DNA of 64,000 nucleotides from Limnohabitans sp. (GTDB lineage Bacteria > Pseudomonadota > Gammaproteobacteria > Burkholderiales > Burkholderiaceae_C): contig VERE01000008.1 in assembly GCA_018882835.1 (NCBI GenBank), forward strand, positions 19,066 to 83,065, given 5' to 3'. Positions 27,238 to 35,335 of this stretch are shown here, piece by piece. Position 1 is the first letter of the stretch, and each line of letters opens with the position of its first letter. The translations under genes and the position numbers were made by a program. The notes beneath the pieces are model-generated. The model made no database searches. It was given only the letters and a program-made list of their open reading frames with translations, and had not been told where the DNA came from.

Positions 27238-28038
27238 TCAGCGTTTGATGGCGGGTGCCACCGAGGCTGCACCCTTGGCATTCACGCCGAGATAAACACC
27301 CAGGGCGATGGTGGCATCGCTGCCAAAGCCCGGGTACGGGAAACGCTGCTGACGGTAACAATCGTTCAGGCGTTGCTGCATGCCCCACATCTGGCCATTG
27401 GAAACACGGTAAGCCGGCCAGGCCGCAAAGCCCACGCCATCGCCCGGATTCTTGGTGAGCATGGGCAGGTCTTGCAAGCGGATGCGCTTGCCTTCTTCAC
27501 CATGACAGGAGGCACATGAAAAATCATGCGGACCGCCACGTTGATAGAACAGCCGCTTGCCCACTTCGTAAAAGGTTTTTTCCGAGGCATGGTTTTGCGG
27601 CAGGTTGAAGCGCATGTCCTTGGATTCAGCCGAAATCCAGGTCGCCAAGGCAGTGACATTGTTCTGTTCGCCCTTGCCAAATGGGGTTTTGGCGATCTCT
27701 TCGGCATTGAAGCCTTGCAAGGTGGCCATGCAGGTCAACAAACGTGACTCCAGATCCTGAACTTTCTGCGTATCTGCAAAAAATCGGGGCAATTCCACAA
27801 AAGCGCCTTTGACCACGCCTGGACCTTTGCCCAGGTCGCATTTTTCAAGGGAGGCATTCTTGGGGCCGCGCTTGAGTTTCCAAAGGTCTTCGCCTTTGGC
27901 TTCAAAGAGGTCGGCTGGATTGCCATCTTGCAACATAGCGCGGTATTCGTCGATACCTTGGCTAGCGGTTTTTTGAGCCAGTGCCGGCAAGGCAGCTAAG
28001 CCACTCGCCAGCACGACCCAGGCCATGAGTTGTTTCAT
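27238..28038 (-). CDS. soxA: SoxA, cytochrome subunit of SoxAX
   Basis: A 266-residue SoxA. Signal peptide MAWVVLASGLAALPALAQ, a single CASCH heme site (175-179) and Cys227 in LNDCYRQQR, the cysteine that becomes the persulfide heme ligand. Cys67 and Cys103 remain where diheme SoxA proteins have a first heme, so this is the monoheme class. ATG 28038 is chosen with GAGG five bases upstream; GTG 28044 is an alternative. It lies between soxZ and soxX with short gaps (27 and 16 bp). Confidence 0.94.
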   Translation of the reverse strand: MKQLMAWVVLASGLAALPALAQKTASQGIDEYRAMLQDGNPADLFEAKGEDLWKLKRGPKNASLEKCDLGKGPGVVKGAFVELPRFFADTQKVQDLESRLLTCMATLQGFNAEEIAKTPFGKGEQNNVTALATWISAESKDMRFNLPQNHASEKTFYEVGKRLFYQRGGPHDFSCASCHGEEGKRIRLQDLPMLTKNPGDGVGFAAWPAYRVSNGQMWGMQQRLNDCYRQQRFPYPGFGSDATIALGVYLGVNAKGAASVAPAIKR

Positions 28039-28065
28039 TGTCACCTCGGATTTTTTTGCAAGAGA

Positions 28066-28377
28066 TCAGCTGACGGTGGCTTCGTCTTTGCGGCTGTCGC
28101 CTTTGTTATCTTTCCACAAAATGGTGACTTTGTCGCCCGCCTTGGCGCCCTTGATGGCGAACTGCAGGAACGGATTTTTGGCCACAGCCGGACCCCATTC
28201 AGCGGTCATGACGGTCTTTTCATTGTGCAATGCCGTCACTTCCTGAATGAACCAGGCAGGGACAATTTTGCCGTTGGCGTCTTTGCGTTGACCAGACTCC
28301 ATTTCGTGGCTCATCAAAACACGGACGGTGGCTTTGTCGCCGGAAGCTTGGGCGCGAATGCGCATCGGATCTGCCAT
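28066..28377 (-). CDS. soxZ: SoxZ, carrier partner
   Basis: A 103-residue immunoglobulin-like protein. It starts ADPMRIRAQASGDKATVRVL and includes the typical MSHEMESGQRKDANGK segment and a TAEWGPAVAKNPFLQF strand. It has no signal peptide; SoxZ is exported together with SoxY through the Tat pathway. It forms the SoxYZ carrier on which sulfur intermediates ride. The gene follows soxY by 48 bp. Confidence 0.95.
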   Translation of the reverse strand: MADPMRIRAQASGDKATVRVLMSHEMESGQRKDANGKIVPAWFIQEVTALHNEKTVMTAEWGPAVAKNPFLQFAIKGAKAGDKVTILWKDNKGDSRKDEATVS

Positions 28378-28425
28378 TTTTTTTCTCCTAATTCGTTACA
28401 AAAGCTGGGATATGAAAGTGCTGGA

Positions 28426-28884
28426 TCAGCCGCCGCAGCCGCCGAGCGTGACTTTCACTTCTTTCTTGGCAAACAAGGCCTTGCCATCGGCTGTGATGGC
28501 CACGGCATACACATCCGAGGACTGGCCCATCTTGGCACGGGTCGACACGGTTGGTTCGATGCTGTCGCTCATGTTGAACATTGCCACCAGTGTCGAAGGG
28601 TTCTTCTCGACCAGGATCAGCAATTGCTTGACGTTGGCCAGCGTGGTGCTAGCACCCAGAGGCACCACGGCACCGTTTTCGGCGATGTCCGGACCGGTGA
28701 TGGTCACGTCCTTGCTTTCGGCCAGCGTGGCAGGGCCGATGGCCTTGAGTGCGTCTTGCACACTCTTGGCGTCAAAGGCGTTCTTGTTGAAGGCCGCATG
28801 GGCGAACTGTGGAAACAGGCCGGTGGAAGCCAGCAAGCCGGCGACCACAGCACTGTGTTTGAGTGTCTCGCGACGAGTTTGCAT
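28426..28884 (-). CDS. soxY: SoxY, sulfur carrier protein
   Basis: A 152-residue carrier. ATG 28884 begins QTRRETLKHSAVVAGLLAST, a Tat signal ending FAHA. The C terminus is GGCGG (148-152), the swinging arm whose Cys150 carries thiosulfate and sulfane. A frame reaching upstream to 29109 lacks supporting features. It is exported with SoxZ. The soxD gene ends 79 bp upstream, a longer gap than elsewhere in the operon. Confidence 0.95.
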   Translation of the reverse strand: MQTRRETLKHSAVVAGLLASTGLFPQFAHAAFNKNAFDAKSVQDALKAIGPATLAESKDVTITGPDIAENGAVVPLGASTTLANVKQLLILVEKNPSTLVAMFNMSDSIEPTVSTRAKMGQSSDVYAVAITADGKALFAKKEVKVTLGGCGG

Positions 28885-28963
28885 CTGATTTCTCCTTGTG
28901 ACTAAGTGGATGCTGTTTGAATGGCGTGGAAGGTCAACAGGCAACCGAATCCACAATCTTAAG

Positions 28964-30058
28964 TTACTTGGGGGCACCTTGTGAAATCCAGGTCGCAATG
29001 GCCTTGGCGTCGGCATCACCCAGAGATTGCGGCGGCATGGGGACTGGCCCCCACACGCCTGCGCCTCCAGCCTTGATCTTGCCAGCCAGGTATTCGACCT
29101 TGCCTGCATGTTTCTTGGCGATGTCCTGAAAGCCGGGCCCTACGATTTTCTTGTCCACGCCGTGGCACGCCGTGCAATTGTTCTTTTGGATCAAGCCCAG
29201 CGCCGCCTTGGTGGCAGGCGATGACTCTGGTGCCTTGGCTGCTGACGCGGGTGCAGCACTGGCCGCAGGCGCAGGTGCGCCCGCTTTGCGTTCGGGCTGC
29301 GTGGTGTCGGCGCCGCGTTGTGGCCCGATGATGCGGTTTTGTTCCAGCAAATTGCCATGGGCATTGCGGGCGAAATCGGGCAGCAAAGATGCCACCTTGG
29401 GTTCGGTGACGCAATCCTTCATGCAGGGACTGGCGGGAGACGTCACATCAGGCTTACCGGTACCACCGAATTCTTTGCCCGGCCACATGCCATGCAGGGT
29501 GGTCATGCCATTGCGGTTGGGCATGCGTTTTTGCACCTCGGCAATGTTCTTGTCCGACAGGGTGAAATCATCGGGCACCACATTGGCCAGACTGAGCAGG
29601 AACGCCGTGACGCTGTAGACCTCATCGGGTTTCAGGGTCTTGGGGTTGGTCCAGGGCATGGCACGGTTGATGTAATCCCATAAGGTGGACAGCGTGGGCA
29701 CCTTCATGAGCGTGGTACGCCCCGGATAGTCGGTGCGCGCCAGATTGGCCACACGCCCGACCTTGATATCCTCGGCTGTGGTCCCACCCACCAAGGGACT
29801 GAATACTTCATTGGACTCGCCAAAGATGCCGTGACAATGCGCGCATTTGGCTTCCCAGATGTCCTGACCTTGGGCGACCGTGCCCGAGCCTGGCGGCAGG
29901 CCTTTGAAATCAGGTCGTACATCAATATCCCAGGCCGCCACTTCCTTGGCCGTGGCATCGCGGCCGGCACCGGGGTATTTGACATCGGTCTGCGCCGAGG
30001 ACGCCATCGCGACCACCAGCAACGCAGCGCTCAGTAAAACGTTACGAAAGCTGGACAT
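28964..30058 (-). CDS. soxD: SoxD, diheme cytochrome of sulfane dehydrogenase
   Basis: A 364-residue diheme cytochrome c. Signal peptide to SSAQ near residue 23; first heme CAHCH (72-76) in the SoxD domain; an Ala/Pro-rich linker (about 255-285); then a second cytochrome domain with CTACH (295-299) and a GPVPMPPQ loop carrying the methionine ligand. It accepts electrons from SoxC during oxidation of SoxY-bound sulfane sulfur. The start overlaps the end of soxC by 17 bp. Its last domain closely resembles the small cytochrome at 31865-32173. Confidence 0.92.
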   Translation of the reverse strand: MSSFRNVLLSAALLVVAMASSAQTDVKYPGAGRDATAKEVAAWDIDVRPDFKGLPPGSGTVAQGQDIWEAKCAHCHGIFGESNEVFSPLVGGTTAEDIKVGRVANLARTDYPGRTTLMKVPTLSTLWDYINRAMPWTNPKTLKPDEVYSVTAFLLSLANVVPDDFTLSDKNIAEVQKRMPNRNGMTTLHGMWPGKEFGGTGKPDVTSPASPCMKDCVTEPKVASLLPDFARNAHGNLLEQNRIIGPQRGADTTQPERKAGAPAPAASAAPASAAKAPESSPATKAALGLIQKNNCTACHGVDKKIVGPGFQDIAKKHAGKVEYLAGKIKAGGAGVWGPVPMPPQSLGDADAKAIATWISQGAPK

Positions 30059-31406
30059 TTTTCACCTCACCGTTTTCCTGAATCAGCCATGATTGAATGG
30101 CGTTGTTGTGATAGATGGATCGCGTACCACGCACGGCGCGCAGTTGTTTGTAGGTGGGCTGGACATAGCCGGTTTCGTCCATGGCACGGCTTTGCAGAAT
30201 CGCTGGACGGCCATCCCAGATCCAGTCAATATTGAATCGTGTCAGGGCCTTGGACAACACAGGGGTTTCCAGTCGGGCCGTACGCCAGTTGCGACCGCCA
30301 TCGACCGAAACGTCCACTCGTTTGATCTTGCCTTTGCCCGACCAGGCCAGGCCCGTGACGTTGTAAAAACCCTTGTCCAACAACACCTGTCCGCCCGATG
30401 GCGTGGTAACCACGCTCTTGCATTCCTGTATGTTGGTGTACTGCCGATGGGTGCCGTCAGGCATCAGATCCATGTAGTGCACAGCCTCGTCCTTGGCGGC
30501 ATAAGGCATGTCACCCACCTCGACGCGACGCAGGTATTTGACCCAACTCACCCCTTGAATGCCTGGCACCACCAATCGCAAGGGATAGCCGTTTTCTGGG
30601 CGCAGCATTTCGCCGTTCTGGCCGTATGCCACCAGGACCTCGCCTGAGGTAATGAGGCTCATCGGAATGGTGCGTGTCATGGACGAGCCATCACCACCCT
30701 CAGCCAGTACAAACTTGCCATTTTTCAAATCGGCGCCCGCAATTTCCAGCAAGGTGATCAATGGCACGCCTGTAAATTCGCTGCACGAGATCATGCCGTG
30801 GGTGTATTGCACCGTGGGCACCGCCACGTTGCCCCATTCAACCGCCGTGTTGGCACCACACTCGATGAAATGAAAACGTGACACCGAAGGCAGTCGCATG
30901 ATTTCGTCCATGGTGAATACCTTGGGCGTTTTCACCATGCCGTTGATCATGAACCGGTGCTTGGAGGGGTCGATGTCCCACCAGCCCTGGTGATGGCGCT
31001 CGAAGTGCAGACCGCTAGGGGTCACGATACCAAACAGTGACTGCAAGGGAGCGAACGAAACAGACGCTTGCGAGGTTTGTGTGAGGCCTGGGCTTTGCCG
31101 GCGCTGAATGTTGGATTCGAATTTGGAAGGTTTGCCATAGCCTTCGGTGGCCACACCCTGTCCCAAACCCGTGGCGTGCTCGGGCAGCTGCAGGATGTAC
31201 GGATCCCCACCTGCGGGCGGCACCGGATTGCCCTGTGCCATGGCCACTGGCGCTGCCACGCCCGCAGCTGCAGCCGCAAAGGCGTGGCGAATGAAGCCAC
31301 GCCGACCGCTTTTAGCCTCGGCAATAACTTTTTGGATGCCTTGCGGGTCCAGGAAATTCTCAGGCGCTTTTTGAACCCTACCCGAGTCATGCTGCATTGG
31401 TTTCAC
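30042..31406 (-). CDS. soxC: SoxC, molybdenum subunit of sulfane dehydrogenase
   Basis: A 454-residue sulfite-oxidase-family protein. GTG 31406 is chosen because GAGGAG lies five bases upstream; ATG at the tenth frame residue is another option. A Tat signal GRRGFIRHAFAAAAAGVAAP sits near residues 34-53. The molybdopterin cysteine is Cys183 in FIECGANTAVEW. It is followed by the dimerisation domain. With SoxD it removes six electrons per sulfane sulfur, so this cluster can oxidise thiosulfate fully to sulfate without sulfur globules. First gene of soxCDYZAX. Confidence 0.94.
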   Translation of the reverse strand: MKPMQHDSGRVQKAPENFLDPQGIQKVIAEAKSGRRGFIRHAFAAAAAGVAAPVAMAQGNPVPPAGGDPYILQLPEHATGLGQGVATEGYGKPSKFESNIQRRQSPGLTQTSQASVSFAPLQSLFGIVTPSGLHFERHHQGWWDIDPSKHRFMINGMVKTPKVFTMDEIMRLPSVSRFHFIECGANTAVEWGNVAVPTVQYTHGMISCSEFTGVPLITLLEIAGADLKNGKFVLAEGGDGSSMTRTIPMSLITSGEVLVAYGQNGEMLRPENGYPLRLVVPGIQGVSWVKYLRRVEVGDMPYAAKDEAVHYMDLMPDGTHRQYTNIQECKSVVTTPSGGQVLLDKGFYNVTGLAWSGKGKIKRVDVSVDGGRNWRTARLETPVLSKALTRFNIDWIWDGRPAILQSRAMDETGYVQPTYKQLRAVRGTRSIYHNNAIQSWLIQENGEVKNVQLS

Positions 31407-31422
31407 AGAAACTCCTCTCGTC

Positions 31423-31443
31423 ATCGATGATCAATCGATATAT
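31423..31443 (-). promoter_or_regulatory. ATCGAT repeats and AT-rich promoter region of soxC
   Basis: ATCGAT occurs at 31423-31428 and 31434-31439 with a 5-bp spacer, overlapping an AT-rich run that extends to 31465. It lies directly upstream of the soxC start, where the ArsR or CRP/FNR-family regulator could bind. The binding protein is a guess. Confidence 0.35.
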
Positions 31444-31492
31444 TATTATTTGCTTATATTAAGGTTAAGGTTTGAAGCTGAATCCAGGATTA

Positions 31493-31520
31493 CAAAAGTC
31501 AACCCACGGGTTGACTTTTG
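31493..31520 (-). terminator. Hairpin after the small cytochrome gene
   Basis: Perfect 13-bp arms (CAAAAGTCAACCC and its complement) with a 2-nt centre, beginning just past the stop of the cytochrome gene at 31524. The descending arm ends in TTTTG without a long U-run, so termination strength is uncertain. Confidence 0.6.
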
Positions 31521-31523
31521 GCT

Positions 31524-31868
31524 TTATTTGAATTTGTAGTGGTCTCGGTTGAGCACGGCCGCCACAGCGGTCACATCTTCGGGAAAGAAGCCCAGATTCA
31601 ATTCTGTGTTGCAGTACTCGACCATGCCCCGCAAGAAGGCTGGCGTGTTGATGCGGCCCTGCGGTTTATAGATGCTGCTGCCGTCGCCGCCTTCGCGCCG
31701 CTGATGGCAGGCCGTGCATTTGTTGGCTGCAATGAGTTCTTCACCCAGTTTGTAATCGGCGTCCTTGAAAATGGCAGGTTGCGCCAAGGTGGACAAACCC
31801 AGCATGCAAGCAGCGGCCACCATCAGGCCGCGAGTGCCCCTGAATTGCCCACGACGCATGTTTTTCAT
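31524..31868 (-). CDS. Monoheme cytochrome c (114 aa)
   Basis: A 114-residue c-type cytochrome with one heme site CTACH. ATG 31868 gives a signal sequence (RGTRGLMVAAACMLGLSTLAQ). After the heme come GGDGSSIYKPQGRINTPAFLRGMV and a FFPEDVTAVAAVLN helix. The start overlaps the stop of the preceding cytochrome gene as ATGA. Probably an electron acceptor for the Sox enzymes in the periplasm (inference from position); the exact subfamily is not recognised. Confidence 0.82.
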   Translation of the reverse strand: MKNMRRGQFRGTRGLMVAAACMLGLSTLAQPAIFKDADYKLGEELIAANKCTACHQRREGGDGSSIYKPQGRINTPAFLRGMVEYCNTELNLGFFPEDVTAVAAVLNRDHYKFK

Positions 31869-32173
31869 TTGGCGCCGGACAAAATCCAGGCAGCCAGGGT
31901 TTTGGCATCGGCATCGCTGAGCGCAGCCTGAGGCGGCATTGGCACCGGGCCCCATTTGCCAGAGCCACCGGCCTTGATGCTCTTGATCAGCGTGGCTTCT
32001 GCGTCCTTTTGACCTGCGTATTTTTTGGCAACGTCCTGATAAGCAGGGCCCACGATTTTCTTGTCCACGGCATGGCAGGCGGTGCAGGCATTCTTTTTGG
32101 CCAAATCCAGATTGGCAAATGCAGAAGTGGCAGTGAGGCCGGCAATGGCCATGATCCAGGGCATGAATTTCAT
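31865..32173 (-). CDS. Cytochrome c551/c552-type monoheme cytochrome
   Basis: A 102-residue class I cytochrome c: signal peptide to SAFA, heme site CTACH, KKIVGPAYQDVAKKYAG and the methionine loop GPVPMPPQ. It is very like the C-terminal domain of SoxD, from CTACH to the end. It likely shuttles electrons from SoxCD/SoxAX to a terminal oxidase. It is first of a two-cytochrome unit; the gap 32174-32276 is AT-rich near 32190-32200 and may hold its promoter. Confidence 0.9.
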   Translation of the reverse strand: MKFMPWIMAIAGLTATSAFANLDLAKKNACTACHAVDKKIVGPAYQDVAKKYAGQKDAEATLIKSIKAGGSGKWGPVPMPPQAALSDADAKTLAAWILSGAK

Positions 32174-32276
32174 GGTGTTGAACCTTTGACTTTAAATATA
32201 ACCAGTCGCTAATTTACACGAACTTTGCACTGTTGCGCGCCCAAGCGGCCAGGATCGACCCAAGGGCTTTCCCCAA

Positions 32277-32981
32277 TCACAGGTTTTCCAGAGCACTGGC
32301 CTGGACCAATTGGTAGAGCCGGCCCTGCTTGTCCAAAGGCGACAGTACGCCCTCACGGACAAAAAAACTCACCTCGCGGCTGACGGTTTCCAGTTTCAGA
32401 TCCAGCATGGCCCCCATGTCTTCACGCGAGAACAAGGAAATGAGTTGCGGGTCCTGCGCATGTCGCATCTTCAGAATGAAGCGAGCCACACGCTGCTTGG
32501 CCGAGCCAAAGTTGAGGTCGGCCAGCCAGTCATCGGCGCTCTTGAGGGCACTTTGCCACTTTTGCATGAGGCGTCGGTGCAAGCGGGGCGAATGCGCCGA
32601 GAGGGTGTGCATGACCTCCAGCGGAATTCGACAGACGCTGACCTCACTCAGAGCAATGGCATCGCAGTCGTAATGCGCCGTGGCCAGGGCCTCCAGGCCG
32701 GCTACATCACCTGGTCGCAGAACTCGCACAATGCGTTGCCGGCCGTCGCTGGTATTGCGAACCAGTTTCACCATGCCGGCGCGGACTGTCATCACACCCA
32801 ACGCCTTGTCACCCTCGCTGTACAGCAAGCTTCCAGTGACATAGCGCAGGTCATCGATTGGCGCATGAATCAGACTGAAATCTTCTTCGTTGAGGTCGGC
32901 GAAGAGCACCATGTCACGGATGCCGCAGTCACGACAATCGGAAGTGCCTTTCCAGGCAGACTCCACTTGGATGGGAATCAT
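32277..32981 (-). CDS. CRP/FNR-family regulator with N-terminal CxxC
   Basis: A 234-residue regulator. The cyclic-nucleotide-type beta-roll spans about residues 25-125 and the winged helix near 155-225, with recognition helix in SREDMGAMLDLKLETVSREV. Cysteines at 16 and 19 (DCRDCG), 106 and 117 recall FNR, where four cysteines bind an Fe-S cluster, but the third N-terminal FNR cysteine is missing. ATG 32981 overlaps the stop of the thioredoxin-like gene as ATGA, so both are made together. It probably senses redox or sulfur state and may control sox promoters (inference). Confidence 0.85.
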   Translation of the reverse strand: MIPIQVESAWKGTSDCRDCGIRDMVLFADLNEEDFSLIHAPIDDLRYVTGSLLYSEGDKALGVMTVRAGMVKLVRNTSDGRQRIVRVLRPGDVAGLEALATAHYDCDAIALSEVSVCRIPLEVMHTLSAHSPRLHRRLMQKWQSALKSADDWLADLNFGSAKQRVARFILKMRHAQDPQLISLFSREDMGAMLDLKLETVSREVSFFVREGVLSPLDKQGRLYQLVQASALENL

Positions 32982-33469
32982 GTGCGCAGATCCTTTCGCC
33001 CTTTGCTGAGACGCTCGTCCAGGTAAGCACCGTAAAAGTCTGGCAAATAGGCGCCCTCCATGCGTTCGGCTACCTCGCGCCCACCCGCGCCAAAAAACAA
33101 AAGGGTCGGCGCCACCGAAATCTTCCAGCTGCGGGTCAACTGATCGTGTGTGGTGGAGGCACCCGAAAAATCGACGACCGATTGGACACTTCGCATGTCC
33201 ACCTGAACCATGGGCTGGCCCTGCTTGAACATCGGCACCAGGTGGCTCTGACGCGCCATCCGGCAATATACGCAACCCTCCAGACTGACCATCACCAGCA
33301 AGGGCTGACCCTGGGCCAGGGCTTTGTCCAAGGCTTGCGGTAAGGACCTGGCTTCAGGCAAGCCTTCGCCAGCAGCCCAGGAAAAAGAGCAGACACCGGC
33401 GGCAGCCAAGGCACCCAAGCCTTGGGTGAGCCAATCTCGGCGATGAAGAGCGGGCAATGTGGTTTGCAT
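32978..33469 (-). CDS. SoxW-like exported thioredoxin
   Basis: A 163-residue thioredoxin-fold protein. N terminus HRRDWLTQGLGALAAAGV is a Tat-like or Sec signal; the redox site is LEGCVYCRMA (Cys66, Cys69); the cis-proline is in VAPTLLFFG. SoxW-type proteins in sox clusters are periplasmic thioredoxins thought to keep SoxY or related cysteines reduced. ATG 33469 is chosen with AAGGAC upstream. It is translationally coupled to the CRP/FNR regulator, an unusual pairing. Confidence 0.8.
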   Translation of the reverse strand: MQTTLPALHRRDWLTQGLGALAAAGVCSFSWAAGEGLPEARSLPQALDKALAQGQPLLVMVSLEGCVYCRMARQSHLVPMFKQGQPMVQVDMRSVQSVVDFSGASTTHDQLTRSWKISVAPTLLFFGAGGREVAERMEGAYLPDFYGAYLDERLSKGRKDLRT

Positions 33470-33599
33470 CTGAAGTCCTTGCCTGAGCACATCAACTATA
33501 TAAGAAATCACCAATTTATTCAGTCTTGATCCGCATCAACCTTCGGTCAGGATCGGTCGCTCACAATTCATCTGATTTGACGAACACATTCAACCCAAC

Positions 33600-34697
33600 A
33601 TGCTGTCCGACTGGTTTGAACAAATTGGCGATAGCACCTTGCTGGCCACAGGCGGCGCAATCATCGGCGTGGCATTCGGTTTTCTGGCCCAACGCTCTCG
33701 CTTTTGTTTGCGAGCTGCTGTCATCGAGTTTTGGCAAGGCCGCTTCGGCGAAAAGCTGGCAGTATGGTTGCTGGCCTTTTCAGCTGCCGTGGTCGCGGTT
33801 CAAGCTCTGGTGCTGGCGGGCGCACTGGACACCAGCACAGCGCGCCAGATTGCAGCAAGAGGTAGCCTGTCAGGGGCACTCATTGGGGGCGGGCTGTTCG
33901 GGGTAGGCATGGTCATGACCCGAGGCTGCGCCAGCCGGTTGCTGATTTTGTCGGCCAATGGCAACCTGCGGGCCTTGCTGTCGGGATTGTTGTTTGCCGT
34001 CGCTGCCCAAGCCAGCCTCTCGGGCGCACTGGCACCTTTGCGTGCAGAGGTCAGCAGCTGGTGGGTCATCGAGGGGGGCAGTTCAAGGGATCTGTTGGCT
34101 GTCCTCGGTTGGAGTCACCTGGGGGGCGAAGCATTGGGTGGGTTATGGCTCGCCTTGGCCCTCTATGTGGGTTGGCGCAACAAAATCACCCCATGGCTTT
34201 GGATCGGTGGCGCGGGAACAGGCCTGATGGTGGCGGCCGCCTGGGGCTTCAGCCAATGGATGGCGCGCCACTCTTTCGATCCGATTCAAATCCAGGGGCT
34301 GACCTTCAGCGGTCCATCAGCCGAATGGTTGATGCGGGTCTTGCAAAGTCCTGCACCAACCATGGGTTTCGAATTCGGTTTGCTACCCGGCGTGTTTGCC
34401 GGGTCATGGCTTGGAGCCTGGGTCGGCCAAGATTTCAAACTGGAAGGTTTCAAGGATGGCTACAGCATGCGGCGATATATTTTTGGCGCTGTGCTGATGG
34501 GCTTCGGAGCCATGCTGGCAGGAGGTTGCGCCGTTGGCGCAGGCATCACTGGCGGGGCGATCTTTGCACTGACCGCCTGGGTCAGCCTGATCGGCATGTG
34601 GCTGGGAGCCGGCCTGACCGACCGTTGGCTGGATGCCGAGCCAGCCCCGCAAGCGGCCAGCACTGTGACACACAGGTCAGCAGCGCGCGCACCCTGA
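33600..34697 (+). CDS. YeeE/YedE-family thiosulfate/sulfur permease
   Basis: A 365-residue membrane protein with about nine hydrophobic segments. Three cysteines sit in glycine- or arginine-flanked loops: Cys36 (RSRFCLRAA), Cys110 (MTRGCASRLL) and Cys310 (GGCAVGAGITGG). The spacing (74 and 200) is close to that of the three relay cysteines of the thiosulfate channel TsuA. It is the only plus-strand gene in the sox region and divergent from the thioredoxin gene, with a 130-bp gap that includes ACTATATAAG. No TusA/YeeD partner is adjacent. It probably imports thiosulfate. Confidence 0.85.
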   Translation: MLSDWFEQIGDSTLLATGGAIIGVAFGFLAQRSRFCLRAAVIEFWQGRFGEKLAVWLLAFSAAVVAVQALVLAGALDTSTARQIAARGSLSGALIGGGLFGVGMVMTRGCASRLLILSANGNLRALLSGLLFAVAAQASLSGALAPLRAEVSSWWVIEGGSSRDLLAVLGWSHLGGEALGGLWLALALYVGWRNKITPWLWIGGAGTGLMVAAAWGFSQWMARHSFDPIQIQGLTFSGPSAEWLMRVLQSPAPTMGFEFGLLPGVFAGSWLGAWVGQDFKLEGFKDGYSMRRYIFGAVLMGFGAMLAGGCAVGAGITGGAIFALTAWVSLIGMWLGAGLTDRWLDAEPAPQAASTVTHRSAARAP

Positions 34698-34705
34698 AGC
34701 ACTGC

Positions 34706-35317
34706 TTACTTGCCGCTGAGGTATTCAGCCACAGCAGCCATCTCCAAGGCTGTCATTTTGCTCACAATGGCATGCATGACTGCGTTGTCATTGGTGCGCT
34801 CGCGTTGATGGAATTGCTTCAACTGGGTTTCTGTGTAGGCTGCGTACTGGCCTGCCAGGCGCGGCAGTGAGACCGTCCCCAAGGCTTGGGCACCGTGGCA
34901 ACTCGCACAAGCTGCCAAGCCACTGAACTTGTTGCCGTTGTGATAGATGTAACGCCCCACGGCGGCCAGTGCAGCATCTTTGGCGGGTTCGACAGGTGCA
35001 GCCTGTTTTTCAAAATACTTACCCAGGGCCAGCATCTCATCAGGGGTCAGTTTGGTCACCATGTCAGCCATGGCCGTGCTTTTTCGTTTGCCGGATTTGA
35101 AGTTGTCCAACTGCTTGGCAATGTACTCGGCGTGTTGACCCGCCAACCGGGGGAACACTTCGCTGGCAGACTCGCCTTCGGCGCCGTGACAGACAAAACA
35201 GACACCCGACACAATTTTTTTTGCACGCGCCTCATCTGCCTGAGCCCAACATGGGCTCAGCGCCAGGGAAGCGACCAGAGTCAAAAGGCCCTGCAAGCCG
35301 CGCATAGCATGACGCAT
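34706..35317 (-). CDS. Diheme cytochrome c4-type protein
   Basis: A 203-residue protein with two class I cytochrome domains: CFVCH (40-44) in the first and CASCH in the second, each followed by a PRLAGQ(H/Y) segment that is typical of cytochrome c4 and sulfide-dehydrogenase cytochromes. Signal peptide to CWAQA. ATG 35317 has GGAG upstream. It lies just after soxF and is convergent with yeeE (eight bases between stops). It is likely the electron acceptor of the flavoprotein. Confidence 0.88.
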   Translation of the reverse strand: MRHAMRGLQGLLTLVASLALSPCWAQADEARAKKIVSGVCFVCHGAEGESASEVFPRLAGQHAEYIAKQLDNFKSGKRKSTAMADMVTKLTPDEMLALGKYFEKQAAPVEPAKDAALAAVGRYIYHNGNKFSGLAACASCHGAQALGTVSLPRLAGQYAAYTETQLKQFHQRERTNDNAVMHAIVSKMTALEMAAVAEYLSGK

Positions 35318-35335
35318 CGTCCGCTCCAGTCCAGC

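Noticed and set aside
31493..31520. The 13-bp hairpin as another copy of the REP family
   Set aside because: It shares no sequence with the GGTCAGGTCTTGCC elements and is placed like a terminator.
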